A stretch of 49,573 nt of DNA from Streptomyces mexicanus (GTDB lineage: Bacteria > Actinomycetota > Actinomycetes > Streptomycetales > Streptomycetaceae), in NCBI RefSeq assembly GCF_902506575.1, contig NZ_LR732544.1, forward strand, positions 3,471,737-3,521,309, written 5' to 3'. Numbering within the stretch: the stretch's first letter is position 1; every line of letters starts with the position of its first letter. Shown here one piece after another: positions 17,011-25,377 of this stretch. A program made the position numbers and the translations under genes. The notes below the pieces were generated by a model, which ran no database searches, was not told where the DNA came from, and saw nothing but the letters and a program-made list of their open reading frames with translations.

Positions 17011-17985
17011 ATGCCCGCGACCTCCTCTTTCCGCGCCTGGCTGGCGCAGCATCCGCCGGCGGCCGGGGCCGCCGTGATGGCGACCGGCATCGTCTCGATC
17101 GGTCTGCAGTCGACGGGCTACGAGCCGCTGTCCCTGGCCGTGCTCGCGGTGGCCTGCCTGGCCTGGCTGGCGCTGGCCGTGGACTTCGTCGTACGGCTGC
17201 TGCGGGATCGCCCGCGCTGGCTGCGGGAGGCGGGGACACCGGGGGCGCTGACCGGTGTGGCCGCGACCACGGTGCTGGGCACGCGCTTTGCCGTGCTCGG
17301 CCGGCAGCTGCTCGCCGAGGTGCTGCTGGCGCTGGCGGCGGTGCTGTGGCCGTGGCTGATCGTGCGGGTGGTGCGGAACTCGCGGCGGCCCATGCCCGGG
17401 GCGGTGTTCCTGTGCTGCGTGGCCACGGAGGGGCTGGCCGTGCTCGGTGCCTCGGTGGCCAAGGCGGGGGCGGTGGCCTGGCTGGCGCACACGGCGCTGG
17501 TGTTCTTCTGGCTGGGCCTGGCGCTGTATCTGTTCGCGCTGAGCCGGTTCGGGCTGCGGCAGGTGGTCGAGGGCCGGGGGGACCAGTGGGTGGCGGGCGG
17601 GGCACTGGCGATCTCCGCCGTGGCCGGCGCGAAGCTGATCGCCGCCTCGCAGGCCGGGCCGTACCTGTGGAACACCGACGACGGCGACGCGCTGCGCACC
17701 ACGACCCTGGCACTGTTCACCCTGGACCTGTGCTGGTACGTCGTGCTGCTGCTCGCCGAGGTGGCCCGGCCCCGGCTCGGCTACGACGTGCGCCGCTGGG
17801 CGACCGTCTTCCCGCTGGGCATGACCGCCGCGGCGGCGCTGTCGGTCGCCGCCTCGCTGGACGCCCCGCAGCTGCGGGTGCCCGGCGAGGCGCTGCTGTG
17901 GGTGGCGGTGGCGGCGTGGCTGGCCGTCGCCGCCGGCGCGGTCGCGGACGCGCGCGGCGAGATCAGGTCCACAGCACCGCGATGA
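17011..17985 (+). CDS. TDT-family (tellurite resistance/dicarboxylate) transporter-like membrane protein
   Basis: A 324-residue integral membrane protein with about ten predicted helices. The ATG at 17011 lies seven bases after a TAGCAT -10 element (16998-17003), so a leaderless transcript is likely; the open frame start at 16963 is upstream of that promoter and rejected. The N-terminal P-A-A-G-A-A-V-M-A-T-G-I-V-S segment resembles the first helix of TDT/SLAC1-type carriers (MaeP1, TehA, sulfite exporter Ssu1), which move dicarboxylates or anions. I cannot infer the substrate. It is divergent from pcrA and overlaps the convergent small membrane gene by 23 bp at its 3' end. Confidence 0.75.
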   Translation: MPATSSFRAWLAQHPPAAGAAVMATGIVSIGLQSTGYEPLSLAVLAVACLAWLALAVDFVVRLLRDRPRWLREAGTPGALTGVAATTVLGTRFAVLGRQLLAEVLLALAAVLWPWLIVRVVRNSRRPMPGAVFLCCVATEGLAVLGASVAKAGAVAWLAHTALVFFWLGLALYLFALSRFGLRQVVEGRGDQWVAGGALAISAVAGAKLIAASQAGPYLWNTDDGDALRTTTLALFTLDLCWYVVLLLAEVARPRLGYDVRRWATVFPLGMTAAAALSVAASLDAPQLRVPGEALLWVAVAAWLAVAAGAVADARGEIRSTAPR

Positions 17986-18316
17986 AGATGTTCACCATGG
18001 TCAGCAGCCCCACCAGGCCGAACATGCTCTTGTCGACCTTCTCCTCGTCGCGCTTGACGTAGACCAGGCCGAGGATCACGATCAACACCGCCAGCTTCAC
18101 ACCGATCTTGATGGTGTTGATGTGGTGGTCCTGCGCCTCGTTGAGACCGACCAGGACGACGCCGGTGACCAGCATGGTCAGCGCTCCGTGCAGCATGCCC
18201 GGCACGAACCGGGCGGTGCCCTGGCCCATGGCCTTCATCTGGGTGAGGAAGCCGCCGAGCAGCGCGGCGATGCCGATGATGTGCAGGCCGACGAAGAGAT
18301 GGGTGAGTACGTCCAT
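17963..18316 (-). CDS. small four-helix integral membrane protein, function unknown
   Basis: A 117-residue protein with four hydrophobic helices, beginning LFVGLHIIGIAALLGGFLTQM and containing a His in helix 1 (LHIIG) and a HHINTIK loop. The pattern resembles conserved actinobacterial membrane proteins of unknown function. Its last 23 bases overlap the 3' end of the TDT gene on the other strand. Start ATG 18316. No functional call is justified. Confidence 0.75.
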   Translation of the reverse strand: MDVLTHLFVGLHIIGIAALLGGFLTQMKAMGQGTARFVPGMLHGALTMLVTGVVLVGLNEAQDHHINTIKIGVKLAVLIVILGLVYVKRDEEKVDKSMFGLVGLLTMVNIFIAVLWT

Positions 18317-18733
18317 GGGGCCGGAGCCTAATCACCGCGCCACGGCCTGCCGGACACCGGCCCACCCGGCTCACGGCCCACCGGCCGGGCGTACGGCGCA
18401 CCGGGGAGAACACGCATATATGCACCCCATAGCAGCCTGTCACCCTCGTCGGCCGCGGAATCGCCATATCGGTCATCACGCTGTGTGAACCAGCCGCTCC
18501 CTTGCCCAGCCCACGGTCACCTACGGTCACCAGTCGATCCGATGGCACCAGTTCCGTACAGCCGGTCACCCGGTCGGCCCGCCCGGGCCTAGCGTCCTCG
18601 CCCAGGTGCCCGGCTTCCCACCGCCGCCCGGCCCGGGAGGCCGCCGGCACCACCGCCCAGAAGTCCGGCGGCGGCCCGCGTCCCCTGTACGGGCAGCCGC
18701 CGGACGCCTCCACCAGCGGCCGGACGAAAGGAC
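18317..18733. other. 417 bp divergent intergenic region upstream of the NlpC/P60 gene
   Basis: It contains a perfect 10 bp palindrome GCATATATGC at 18414-18423 in the only AT-rich patch, two direct copies of ACGGTCACC at about 18517-18533, and a possible -10 TAGCGT near 18591. A start there would give the NlpC/P60 mRNA a leader of about 130 nt. I compared it with the c-di-AMP (ydaO) riboswitch that often precedes such genes in Streptomyces and could not recognise the conserved core. Confidence 0.45.
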
Positions 18734-19801
18734 GTGACCCTCCAGGTGGCAGCGCATCGCAGGCCCCGACCACGCTCGCTCAGCGGCGGCACGACACGCG
18801 CGGCCGTCACGATCGTCCTCGCGGGCGCGGCGACCGCGACCGGTCTGGACGGCACCGGGCAGGCCGCACCCGCGCCGTCCCCCGCGCAGGTCGAGGCGAG
18901 GGTCGACAAGCTGTACCGGGAGGCGGAGGTCGCCACCGAGAAGTACAACGGCGCGCAGGAGAAGGCGGCCACTGCCGAGAAGCGGCTGCGGACGCTGGGC
19001 GAGGAGGCCGCGCGCCGGCAGCAGCGGCTGAACGCGGCACGGGACGCGCTGGGCACGATCGCCACCGCGCAGTACCGGGCGGGCGGGATCGACCCCGCGA
19101 TGGCCCTGCTGCTCTCCGCCGACCCGCAGCGGTATCTGGAGGACGCCGAGTTCACCGAACGGGAGGGCGTCCGGCAGACGGCCCAGGTGGCCGACGCGCG
19201 CAAGCAGCTGAGGGAGATCGAGCAACTGCGCGGGGCGGCGCGCATCGAACTGGCGTCCCTGCGCTCGCGGCAGGCGGAGCTGCGCCGTCAGAAGGAGACG
19301 ATCACCGGCAAGCTGGGCGAGGCCCGGCGGCTGCTGTCCCGGCTGTCCCCGCAGCAGCGGGCCGCGCTCGGCGAGGACGGGGCCCGGGCCTCCCGCGAGG
19401 GCGCCGCCGCGCGGGAGGCGCTCACCGCCCGGCGAGCGGTCGCGGCGCCCACCTCGCGCGCGGCGGCCGCCGTCGCCTACGCCTACCGCAAGCTCGGCAG
19501 CCCCTACGTGTGGGGCGCGACCGGGCCCGACGCGTTCGACTGCTCGGGCCTGGTGCAGGCCGCCTACCGCGCCGCCGGCGTCTCGCTGCCGCGCACCACC
19601 TACGCCCAGATCGGCGCCGGCCGCCGCGTCCCGCGATCCGAACTGCGCCCCGGCGACCTGGTCTTCTTCTACTCCGGGATCAGCCACGTCGGCATCTACG
19701 TGGGCGACGGACAGATGATCCACGCCCCGAACCCCTCGGCCCCGGTCCGCCTCGCCCCGATCGACGAGATGCCGTTCGCGGGGGCCACGCGAGTGGCCTG
19801 A
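18734..19801 (+). CDS. secreted NlpC/P60 peptidoglycan hydrolase (RipA-like)
   Basis: A 355-residue protein from GTG 18734 with AAAGGA just upstream. After an Arg-rich signal region and hydrophobic segment (AAVTIVLAGAATATGL) comes a long charged coiled-coil domain (about residues 50-225) and then a C-terminal NlpC/P60 domain (about 240-355). The catalytic Cys lies in FDCSGLVQAAY, the His in ISHVGIYVG, and the third polar residue is the His of MIHAP. Enzymes of this layout cut the D-Glu to diamino-acid bond of peptidoglycan stem peptides during growth or division, and the coiled-coil usually keeps the active site closed until partner binding. It stands alone; the VOC gene downstream has its own promoter. 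Confidence 0.88.
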   Translation: MTLQVAAHRRPRPRSLSGGTTRAAVTIVLAGAATATGLDGTGQAAPAPSPAQVEARVDKLYREAEVATEKYNGAQEKAATAEKRLRTLGEEAARRQQRLNAARDALGTIATAQYRAGGIDPAMALLLSADPQRYLEDAEFTEREGVRQTAQVADARKQLREIEQLRGAARIELASLRSRQAELRRQKETITGKLGEARRLLSRLSPQQRAALGEDGARASREGAAAREALTARRAVAAPTSRAAAAVAYAYRKLGSPYVWGATGPDAFDCSGLVQAAYRAAGVSLPRTTYAQIGAGRRVPRSELRPGDLVFFYSGISHVGIYVGDGQMIHAPNPSAPVRLAPIDEMPFAGATRVA

Positions 19802-19833
19802 ACCCACCGGAGCGGGCGCATAGGATCGCCGGC

Positions 19834-20577
19834 ATGGCACTGCGCCCCGTCATGGTGAACGTCAAAGCCCTTGATCCCTCGGCGGTCGGCCGGTTCTGGG
19901 CCATGGCGCTCGGCTGGAGTGCCTACAGCCCCGGCGTGACCACCTACGTCGGGCCACCGGGCGGCCTGGTCTGGCCGGACCCGGTCGCCGTCGGCATCGA
20001 CGTCGTTCCCGTCCCGGAAGCCAGGACCGCGACCAAGAACCGTGTGCACCTCGATCTCGCCACCACCTCGGCGGCCCACCAGGCGGAGCTGGTCGCGCGC
20101 CTGAAAGCGCTGGGTGCGACGCCCGCCGACGTGGGCCAGAGCGACGTGCCGTGGACGGTGCTCGCCGACCCGGAGGGCAACGAGTTCTGCGTGCTGGAGC
20201 CTCGCGAGATCTACCGGGACACCGGGCCGGTCGCCGCGGTGGTGGTCGACTGCGCGGATCCGCGGGCCATGGCCCGTTTCTGGGGCGAGGCGATGGACTG
20301 GACCCTGCTCGAGGTGACCGACGACCGCGCGGTGTGGCGCTCCGCCGAGGGTGTCGGCCCGTATCTCGAGTTCCTCCGCACGCCCGACGTGAAGGCCGTG
20401 CCGGACCGCGTCCATCTCGACCTGCTGCCGCGCCCCGGTGACGACAAGGCCGCGGAGGTCGCCCGGCTGCGGGCCCTCGGCGCCACCGACCTCGACCTCG
20501 GCCAGGGCGACGTCCCGTGGACGTGCCTGACCGACCCGGAGGGGCACGAGTTCTGCGTCCTCGCACCGCCGCACTGA
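19834..20577 (+). CDS. two-domain VOC (glyoxalase/bleomycin-resistance fold) protein
   Basis: A 247-residue soluble protein made of two repeated VOC-type domains (about 1-125 and 126-247). Each ends in the pattern DVPWT-L-DPEG-EFCVL, with a preceding R-VHLDL strand. The glyoxalase-like class with acidic C-terminal residue (EFCVL) can bind a metal, but the substrate is unknown. TAGGAT at 19821-19826 lies seven bases before the ATG, so the transcript should be leaderless. It is convergent with the response-regulator gene with only 16 bp between stops. Confidence 0.85.
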   Translation: MALRPVMVNVKALDPSAVGRFWAMALGWSAYSPGVTTYVGPPGGLVWPDPVAVGIDVVPVPEARTATKNRVHLDLATTSAAHQAELVARLKALGATPADVGQSDVPWTVLADPEGNEFCVLEPREIYRDTGPVAAVVVDCADPRAMARFWGEAMDWTLLEVTDDRAVWRSAEGVGPYLEFLRTPDVKAVPDRVHLDLLPRPGDDKAAEVARLRALGATDLDLGQGDVPWTCLTDPEGHEFCVLAPPH

Positions 20578-20593
20578 CGGCCGGCCGCTGCGG

Positions 20594-21316
20594 TCACACC
20601 AGGCGGCGTGCCGTCGCCCAGCGGGTGAGTTCGTGACGGTTGGACAGCTGCAGCTTGCGCAGGACCGCCGAGACGTGGGACTCGACCGTCTTGACGGAGA
20701 TGAACAGCTGCTTGGCGATCTCCTTGTAGGCGTAGCCGCGGGCGATCAGGCGCAGGACCTCGCGCTCGCGCTGGGTGAGACGGTCCAGGTCCTCGTCCAC
20801 CGGCGGGGCGTCCGTGGAGGCGAAGGCGTCGAGGACGAATCCGGCCAGGCGCGGGGAGAAGACGGCGTCGCCCTCCTGGACCCGGAAGATCGAGTCGATG
20901 AGGTCCGAGCCGGTGATCGTCTTCGTCACGTACCCGCGGGCGCCGCCGCGGATCACGCCGATCACGTCCTCGGCGGCGTCCGAGACGGACAGCGCGAGGA
21001 AGCGGACGGGCCGCTCGGCGTCGGCCATCAGCGGGGCGCAGCGCCGCAGCACCTCCACTCCGCCGCCACCGGGCAGGTGCACGTCGAGAAGGACCACCTC
21101 GGGGCGGGTCGTGGTGATGACCGTGACCGCCTGGTCGACGTCCGCGGCCTCGCCGACCACCTCCACCCCGGTCTCCTCGGTCCGGCCGATCTCCGCCTGG
21201 ACGCCCGTACGGAACATGCGGTGGTCGTCGACGAGGACCACGCGCACGTGCCGCTCCCCGGCTCCACCGGTCGTCTCCGCTCCCGCCGTACCGTTCGTCT
21301 CGGTCGGGTCGCTCAT
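20594..21316 (-). CDS. LuxR-family (NarL-type) response regulator
   Basis: A 240-residue protein with an N-terminal receiver domain (VVLVDDHRMFRTGV, phospho-acceptor Asp in LLDVHLPGG, Thr/Ser in ALSVSD, Lys in VTKT) and a C-terminal LuxR helix-turn-helix (LTQREREVLRLIARGYAYKEIAKQLFISVKTVESHVSAVLRKL). Its ATG at 21316 overlaps the stop of the sensor kinase gene (ATGA), so the two are translationally coupled and form one two-component pair. A GTG one codon earlier is an alternative. The neighbouring PspC-type genes suggest targets in the cell-envelope stress response, which is an inference. Confidence 0.92.
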   Translation of the reverse strand: MSDPTETNGTAGAETTGGAGERHVRVVLVDDHRMFRTGVQAEIGRTEETGVEVVGEAADVDQAVTVITTTRPEVVLLDVHLPGGGGVEVLRRCAPLMADAERPVRFLALSVSDAAEDVIGVIRGGARGYVTKTITGSDLIDSIFRVQEGDAVFSPRLAGFVLDAFASTDAPPVDEDLDRLTQREREVLRLIARGYAYKEIAKQLFISVKTVESHVSAVLRKLQLSNRHELTRWATARRLV

Positions 21317-22641
21317 CACGTGTTCTCCGCCCTCTCCATCTCCAGCTCGACCTCCGTGCCGCCGTCGGGCACCGCGCGCAGGCGGGCCGTGCCCCCGTTG
21401 CGCTCCATGCGGCCGATGATCGATTCTCTGACGCCCATGCGGTCGGCGGGTATCGCGTCGAGGTCGAAGCCGGGGCCGCGGTCCCGGACGGACACGAAGA
21501 CCGTTCTCCCCTCGACTTCCGCGTACACCTGCACGGGGCCGCCCTCGCCACCGTACTTGGCCGCGTTCACCATGGCTTCCCGCGCGGCCTGCATCTGCGC
21601 GCCGATCCGCTCGTCGAGCGGGCAGTCGCCGACCACGACCACCTCTATGGGGACCCCGTGCTTGTCCTCCACCTCGGCGGCGTTGCGCTTGACCGCCTCG
21701 GCCAGGGTGGTGGGTTCGTCGGCCTCGTCCTTGCCGTTGCCCTCGGGCCGGTACAGCCAGGCGCGCAGGTCGCGCTCCTGGGCTCGGGCCAGCCGGCGCA
21801 CCTCGCCCGGGTTCTCGGCGTTGCGCTGGATCAGGGTCAAGGTGTGCAGCACCGAGTCGTGGACGTGGGCCGCCACCTCGGCGCGCTCCTGGGCGCGGAT
21901 GCGCATCAGCCGCTCCTCGGACAGGTCCTGGGTCATGCGCACCAGGTACGGGCCGACCAGCAGCGTGATGCCGACCAGGACGGCGAGGGCCGCCTGCAAA
22001 ACCGAGCCGAGGTGGGCGGCCGACCCCTGCAACACGAAGATCGCGGAGACGCCGGCCGTGACCAGCAGCACGCCCGCACCGGCGCGCAGCAGCGTGAGCG
22101 TACGGCGGCGGCGGCCGACCTCCATCCAGCGGGCGCGGCGGGCGTTGTCCGCCTGGCGCCAGACCAGGGCGACGCCCGCGGCGACGAGGACCGCCGGCAG
22201 GAGGTAGGCCTTGGCCCCGCCGCCCAGGTTCACATTGCCGACGAAGACCATCGCCACGACGACCATCAGGAGCAGGGCGACGAGCTGGCCCTTGTCCGGT
22301 TTGCGGGCGACGATTCTGCGGCGGCCGTCGGGCGAGACCTCGGTGGTGACGAAGGCGGGCGGCTTCTGCCCGCTGACACCGCCCACGCCGAGCGGGACGA
22401 AGAACCAGAAGGCCGCGTACAGCAGGGCGCCGAGGCCGTCGGCCATGAACAGGCCCGCGAAGACCAGCCGCACCCAGACCACGGGCAGGCCGAGATGCCC
22501 GGCCAGGCCCCGCGCCACTCCGCCGAGCCAGCGTCCGTCACTGCTGCGGTAGAGCTTGCGCGGCGGCCGCGGGTCGTCGAGGGGCAGGGCTGCGGCTTCC
22601 GGCATGCCATCGATGGTCACATGCCCGCGAGGGTGGGTCAT
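21316..22641 (-). CDS. PspC-domain sensor histidine kinase (HisKA_3 type)
   Basis: About 441 residues from ATG 22641 (GGGGA nine nt upstream; ATG 22605 and a start at 22728 are alternatives). A PspC domain (about residues 30-90: LYRSSDGRWLGGVARGLAGHLGLPVVWVRLVFAGLF) leads into several transmembrane helices. The dimerisation domain carries the phosphorylated His in EVAAHVHDSVLHTLTLI, and the ATPase domain shows an N-box (MVNAAKYGG) and the G-box DRGPGFD. This is the layout of NarL-type kinases that sense the envelope. It is the first gene of a two-gene operon with the regulator and is divergent from a second PspC protein. Confidence 0.9.
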   Translation of the reverse strand: MTHPRGHVTIDGMPEAAALPLDDPRPPRKLYRSSDGRWLGGVARGLAGHLGLPVVWVRLVFAGLFMADGLGALLYAAFWFFVPLGVGGVSGQKPPAFVTTEVSPDGRRRIVARKPDKGQLVALLLMVVVAMVFVGNVNLGGGAKAYLLPAVLVAAGVALVWRQADNARRARWMEVGRRRRTLTLLRAGAGVLLVTAGVSAIFVLQGSAAHLGSVLQAALAVLVGITLLVGPYLVRMTQDLSEERLMRIRAQERAEVAAHVHDSVLHTLTLIQRNAENPGEVRRLARAQERDLRAWLYRPEGNGKDEADEPTTLAEAVKRNAAEVEDKHGVPIEVVVVGDCPLDERIGAQMQAAREAMVNAAKYGGEGGPVQVYAEVEGRTVFVSVRDRGPGFDLDAIPADRMGVRESIIGRMERNGGTARLRAVPDGGTEVELEMERAENT

Positions 22642-22814
22642 CAGGGTCGGTCCCCGAGACGCCCCTGATCTTCGGCGGCGCACGATGACCGGGGCCGGTC
22701 GGGGGCGGCCCGGAGCCGTCGCACGCATCCCCGGCCGGAGGTCAGGGGCGAATCAGGGTTCGGCCAGGGTCGTCCCGGCTGCCACCGCGGCGGCGTGCCC
22801 GTCACCATGGACGC

Positions 22815-24293
22815 ATGACGAATCACCAGCACGCCGCGACGGGTCCGGGACCCGGCCCCGGCCCTCGCTCCTCTCCGGGCGCGGGACCGCGGGACACCGC
22901 GCCCGGCACGGGTGCGGGCCGGGACGAGCGGCCCGGCGTGGACGGGCCGGCGGAAGCGGGAGCCGACCCCGGCTCCACGACCGCCGGAGCCGACGCCGCC
23001 GAGGCCGACTCCGCCGCCGGGGCACCCTGGCGGTTCCGGCGTGACCGGCGGCACAAGCTGATAGCGGGAGTCTGCTCGGGCCTGGGCCGGCAGTGCGACA
23101 TGGACCCGGTGATCTTCCGGATCACGCTGGCCGTGCTCGCCGCGACCGGCGGGCTCGGTCTCCTCTTCTACGGCTTCGCCTGGCTCTTCGTCCCCCTCGA
23201 CGACGAGGACGAGCACGAGGTGCGCAAGCTCCTCACCGGCCGGGTGGACGGCCAGGCGCTGGCGGCCGTGCTCTTCGCGCTGGTCGGCTGCGGTGTGTTC
23301 CTGTCGATGCTGAACAACGCCAGTGTGCTGACCTTCGGTGTCGTCCTGTCCCTGCTGCTCGCGGGGGCCGGGTACTGGTCGCGGCACCGCGGCGCCCCGG
23401 ACCCCGATCCGTTGGCCGCCCAGGCCGTCGCCGACGCTCCACCGGAGGCCCAGGCGCCGCCGGTACCGGCCGCCTACCCCTCCTGGTGGCGCGAACCGAT
23501 CGTCAAGGACGGCACGCACGTCGGCGGCACCGGCTACCTCTGGGGTCCCCAGGACTCCCGGGACAGGGACATCGCCGCGGCCGTGAACATCAGCCTGGGC
23601 GGTCACGAGAGAGAAAGAGAAGAGGCACCCGCGCCACGCCCCGAGCCGCCCCGGCCGCGCGGGCCGCGCTCGATCGGCGGCTGGGTGTTCCTGCTCGCCA
23701 TGGCCGCCGGCGCCCTCGGCGCGCGCGCCACCTGGGACGGCCACCTGCTCGGTCCCAGCCTGCAGACGGGTCTGGCCTGCGCGCTCGGTGTCTTCGGCCT
23801 GGGCATGGCGGTCAGCGCCTTCCTGGGACGGACCGGTGCGGGCTCCGTCTTCCTGGCGCTGGTCACCGCGGCCCTCCTCGCCACGTCGGCGGCCCTTCCG
23901 AAGGACGTCAGCACGCACTGGTCGCACCCGTCCTGGCAGCCGTCCTCGGCGGCGGACATCCGCCGGACCTACCAGGTGGGCACGGGCGAGGGCACCCTCG
24001 CTCTGTCCCGAATACGCCCCGGACAGGACCGGACGGTGACGGCACGCGCGCAGGTGGGAGTGGGACGGCTCAGGGTGATCGTCCCCCAGGGCGTGACCGT
24101 GCGGGCGACCATCGACGTGGGGGTCGGCGACATCCAGTTGCCGGGGGACGGCTCGAAGGACGTGGACGTGGCCCCGGGCAGGCACCAGCAGGTGGTCCTG
24201 CCTCCGGCAGCGGACCGCAAGAGTGCCGGAACCATCGCCCTCGACCTGCACGTCGGCATCGGACAGGCGGAGGTGAGCCGTGCTGCGTCATGA
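22815..24293 (+). CDS. PspC-domain membrane protein with LiaF-like C-terminus
   Basis: A 492-residue protein. After a Gly/Pro/Ala-rich ~75-residue N-terminus comes a PspC domain (FRRDRRHKLIAGVCSGLGRQCDMDPVIFRITLAVLA), then further membrane helices. The C-terminal ~110 residues form a beta-rich domain (TYQVGTGEGTLALSR...VGVGRLRVIVPQGVTVRATIDVGVGDIQL) like the LiaF/cell-wall-active-antibiotic-response fold. LiaF-type proteins hold LiaRS-like two-component systems inactive until the membrane is stressed. Since it is divergent from a PspC kinase-regulator pair, it is a good candidate for that system's negative regulator. The start at 22815 has no clear ribosome binding site and may be leaderless. 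Confidence 0.85.
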   Translation: MTNHQHAATGPGPGPGPRSSPGAGPRDTAPGTGAGRDERPGVDGPAEAGADPGSTTAGADAAEADSAAGAPWRFRRDRRHKLIAGVCSGLGRQCDMDPVIFRITLAVLAATGGLGLLFYGFAWLFVPLDDEDEHEVRKLLTGRVDGQALAAVLFALVGCGVFLSMLNNASVLTFGVVLSLLLAGAGYWSRHRGAPDPDPLAAQAVADAPPEAQAPPVPAAYPSWWREPIVKDGTHVGGTGYLWGPQDSRDRDIAAAVNISLGGHEREREEAPAPRPEPPRPRGPRSIGGWVFLLAMAAGALGARATWDGHLLGPSLQTGLACALGVFGLGMAVSAFLGRTGAGSVFLALVTAALLATSAALPKDVSTHWSHPSWQPSSAADIRRTYQVGTGEGTLALSRIRPGQDRTVTARAQVGVGRLRVIVPQGVTVRATIDVGVGDIQLPGDGSKDVDVAPGRHQQVVLPPAADRKSAGTIALDLHVGIGQAEVSRAAS

Positions 24294-24525
24294 GTTCCAG
24301 CCGGGAAGGCTGGTCGGAGGTCTGTTCCTGATCGCGGCGGGCGTCGTCTACGGCGGCGACGCGCGCGGTCTGTGGCACACGCCGTGGGTCGTGGCCGGAC
24401 CGCTGGTGGTGGGCGGGCTCTGCCTGGCCGGCGCGGTCGCGGTCCTGCACCGGGCCGTACGGCGGGCAGGGCGCCGAGCCGGCCACGGCGAGCCCCGCCC
24501 GCCGCATGCCGAGGGAGCAGGCTGA
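24280..24525 (+). CDS. small two-helix membrane protein, partner of the PspC protein
   Basis: An 81-residue protein from GTG 24280, preceded by GGAGGTGA and overlapping the end of the PspC/LiaF-like gene by 14 bp, so the two are co-translated. Two hydrophobic segments (LVGGLFLIAAGVVY and VVAGPLVVGGLCLAGAVAVL) are followed by a short Arg-rich tail. It belongs with the envelope-stress group by position; I do not know its function. Confidence 0.8.
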   Translation: MLRHEFQPGRLVGGLFLIAAGVVYGGDARGLWHTPWVVAGPLVVGGLCLAGAVAVLHRAVRRAGRRAGHGEPRPPHAEGAG

Positions 24526-24590
24526 GGCGGGGCCGGGCCACCGGTCGCAGCCGGGTGTCGGCGGAAGGGGTGGAGAGCGGGTGGCCCGGG

Positions 24591-25100
24591 CTAGCGCCGG
24601 CGTTCCCGCAAGAGGGCGTCCACGGAGAACATCGGGGTGCCGGCGAGGACGAGGGGCAGCCAGGCCATCAGGTAGGCGAGATCGTTGCCGTAGTAGTAGG
24701 GGGTGGAGGACCAGCTGACCGTGAGCCACAGGCTGAGGGAGATGAGCGCGCCGCCGAGCGCGGCGAGGCGGCCCAGCAGGCCGAGCAGGACACCGATGCC
24801 GACGGCGAGTTCACCGAGGGCGATGGCGTAGCCGAAGCCGACCGGGTTCTTCAGGGCGAGGTCGACGAGGGCCGGGACGGCGGAGGAGTCGCGGACCGCG
24901 CGCATGGTCTCGCCGAGAGAGCCCGACCCGGTGGCCCGCATGAAGGCGCTGTCGGTGAGTTTGTCCAGACCGGCGTAGATGAAGGTGACGCCCAGGAAGA
25001 CGCGCAGGGGAAGGAGGGCGTAGCGGGCCGCGCTGTCCCGCCAGGTGCCGCGCCGCTCGACGTACGAGGTCCGTGTGTCCATCCGAAGGCCATGGGTCAT
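24591..25100 (-). CDS. DoxX family membrane protein
   Basis: A 169-residue protein starting at ATG 25100 (ATG 25082 is an alternative). Four transmembrane helices include the DoxX hallmarks: LLPLRVFLGVTFIYAGLDKL in helix 1, FGYAIALGELAVGIGVLLGLLGRLAALGG in the middle, and SWSSTPYYYGNDLAYLMAWLPLVL near the end. DoxX/DoxD-like proteins take part in quinone-linked oxidation or redox balance at the membrane (thiosulfate:quinone oxidoreductase, DoxX-SodA complex). It ends 66 bp from the convergent small membrane gene. The region 25101-25377 upstream has a less GC-rich patch at 25145-25250 that probably holds its promoter. Confidence 0.85.
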   Translation of the reverse strand: MTHGLRMDTRTSYVERRGTWRDSAARYALLPLRVFLGVTFIYAGLDKLTDSAFMRATGSGSLGETMRAVRDSSAVPALVDLALKNPVGFGYAIALGELAVGIGVLLGLLGRLAALGGALISLSLWLTVSWSSTPYYYGNDLAYLMAWLPLVLAGTPMFSVDALLRERRR

Positions 25101-25377
25101 CGTTACCAGCCGCCTCTCACCGCCATGCCGTTCACGCCTCAACAGACGATACGTAGAGGGGAAAGGCGCCGTTCAACCCGGCCGGGCCGTTTGCGCAACC
25201 TATTCCGACTTTCGTGCGACTTTGCACGCTTTCGGGAAGATTCGTCCTTCGGCGAGGGAGGCGAGGGGCCTGCCGGACGGCAGATGAGGGAGGTGAAGGG
25301 GTGCCGGTGAGCGAGCTGAAGGGCACAGGCGGGAGGCGCCGGTCAGGACGCCCCTCACCGCCCGGTGGGGACGTCCG

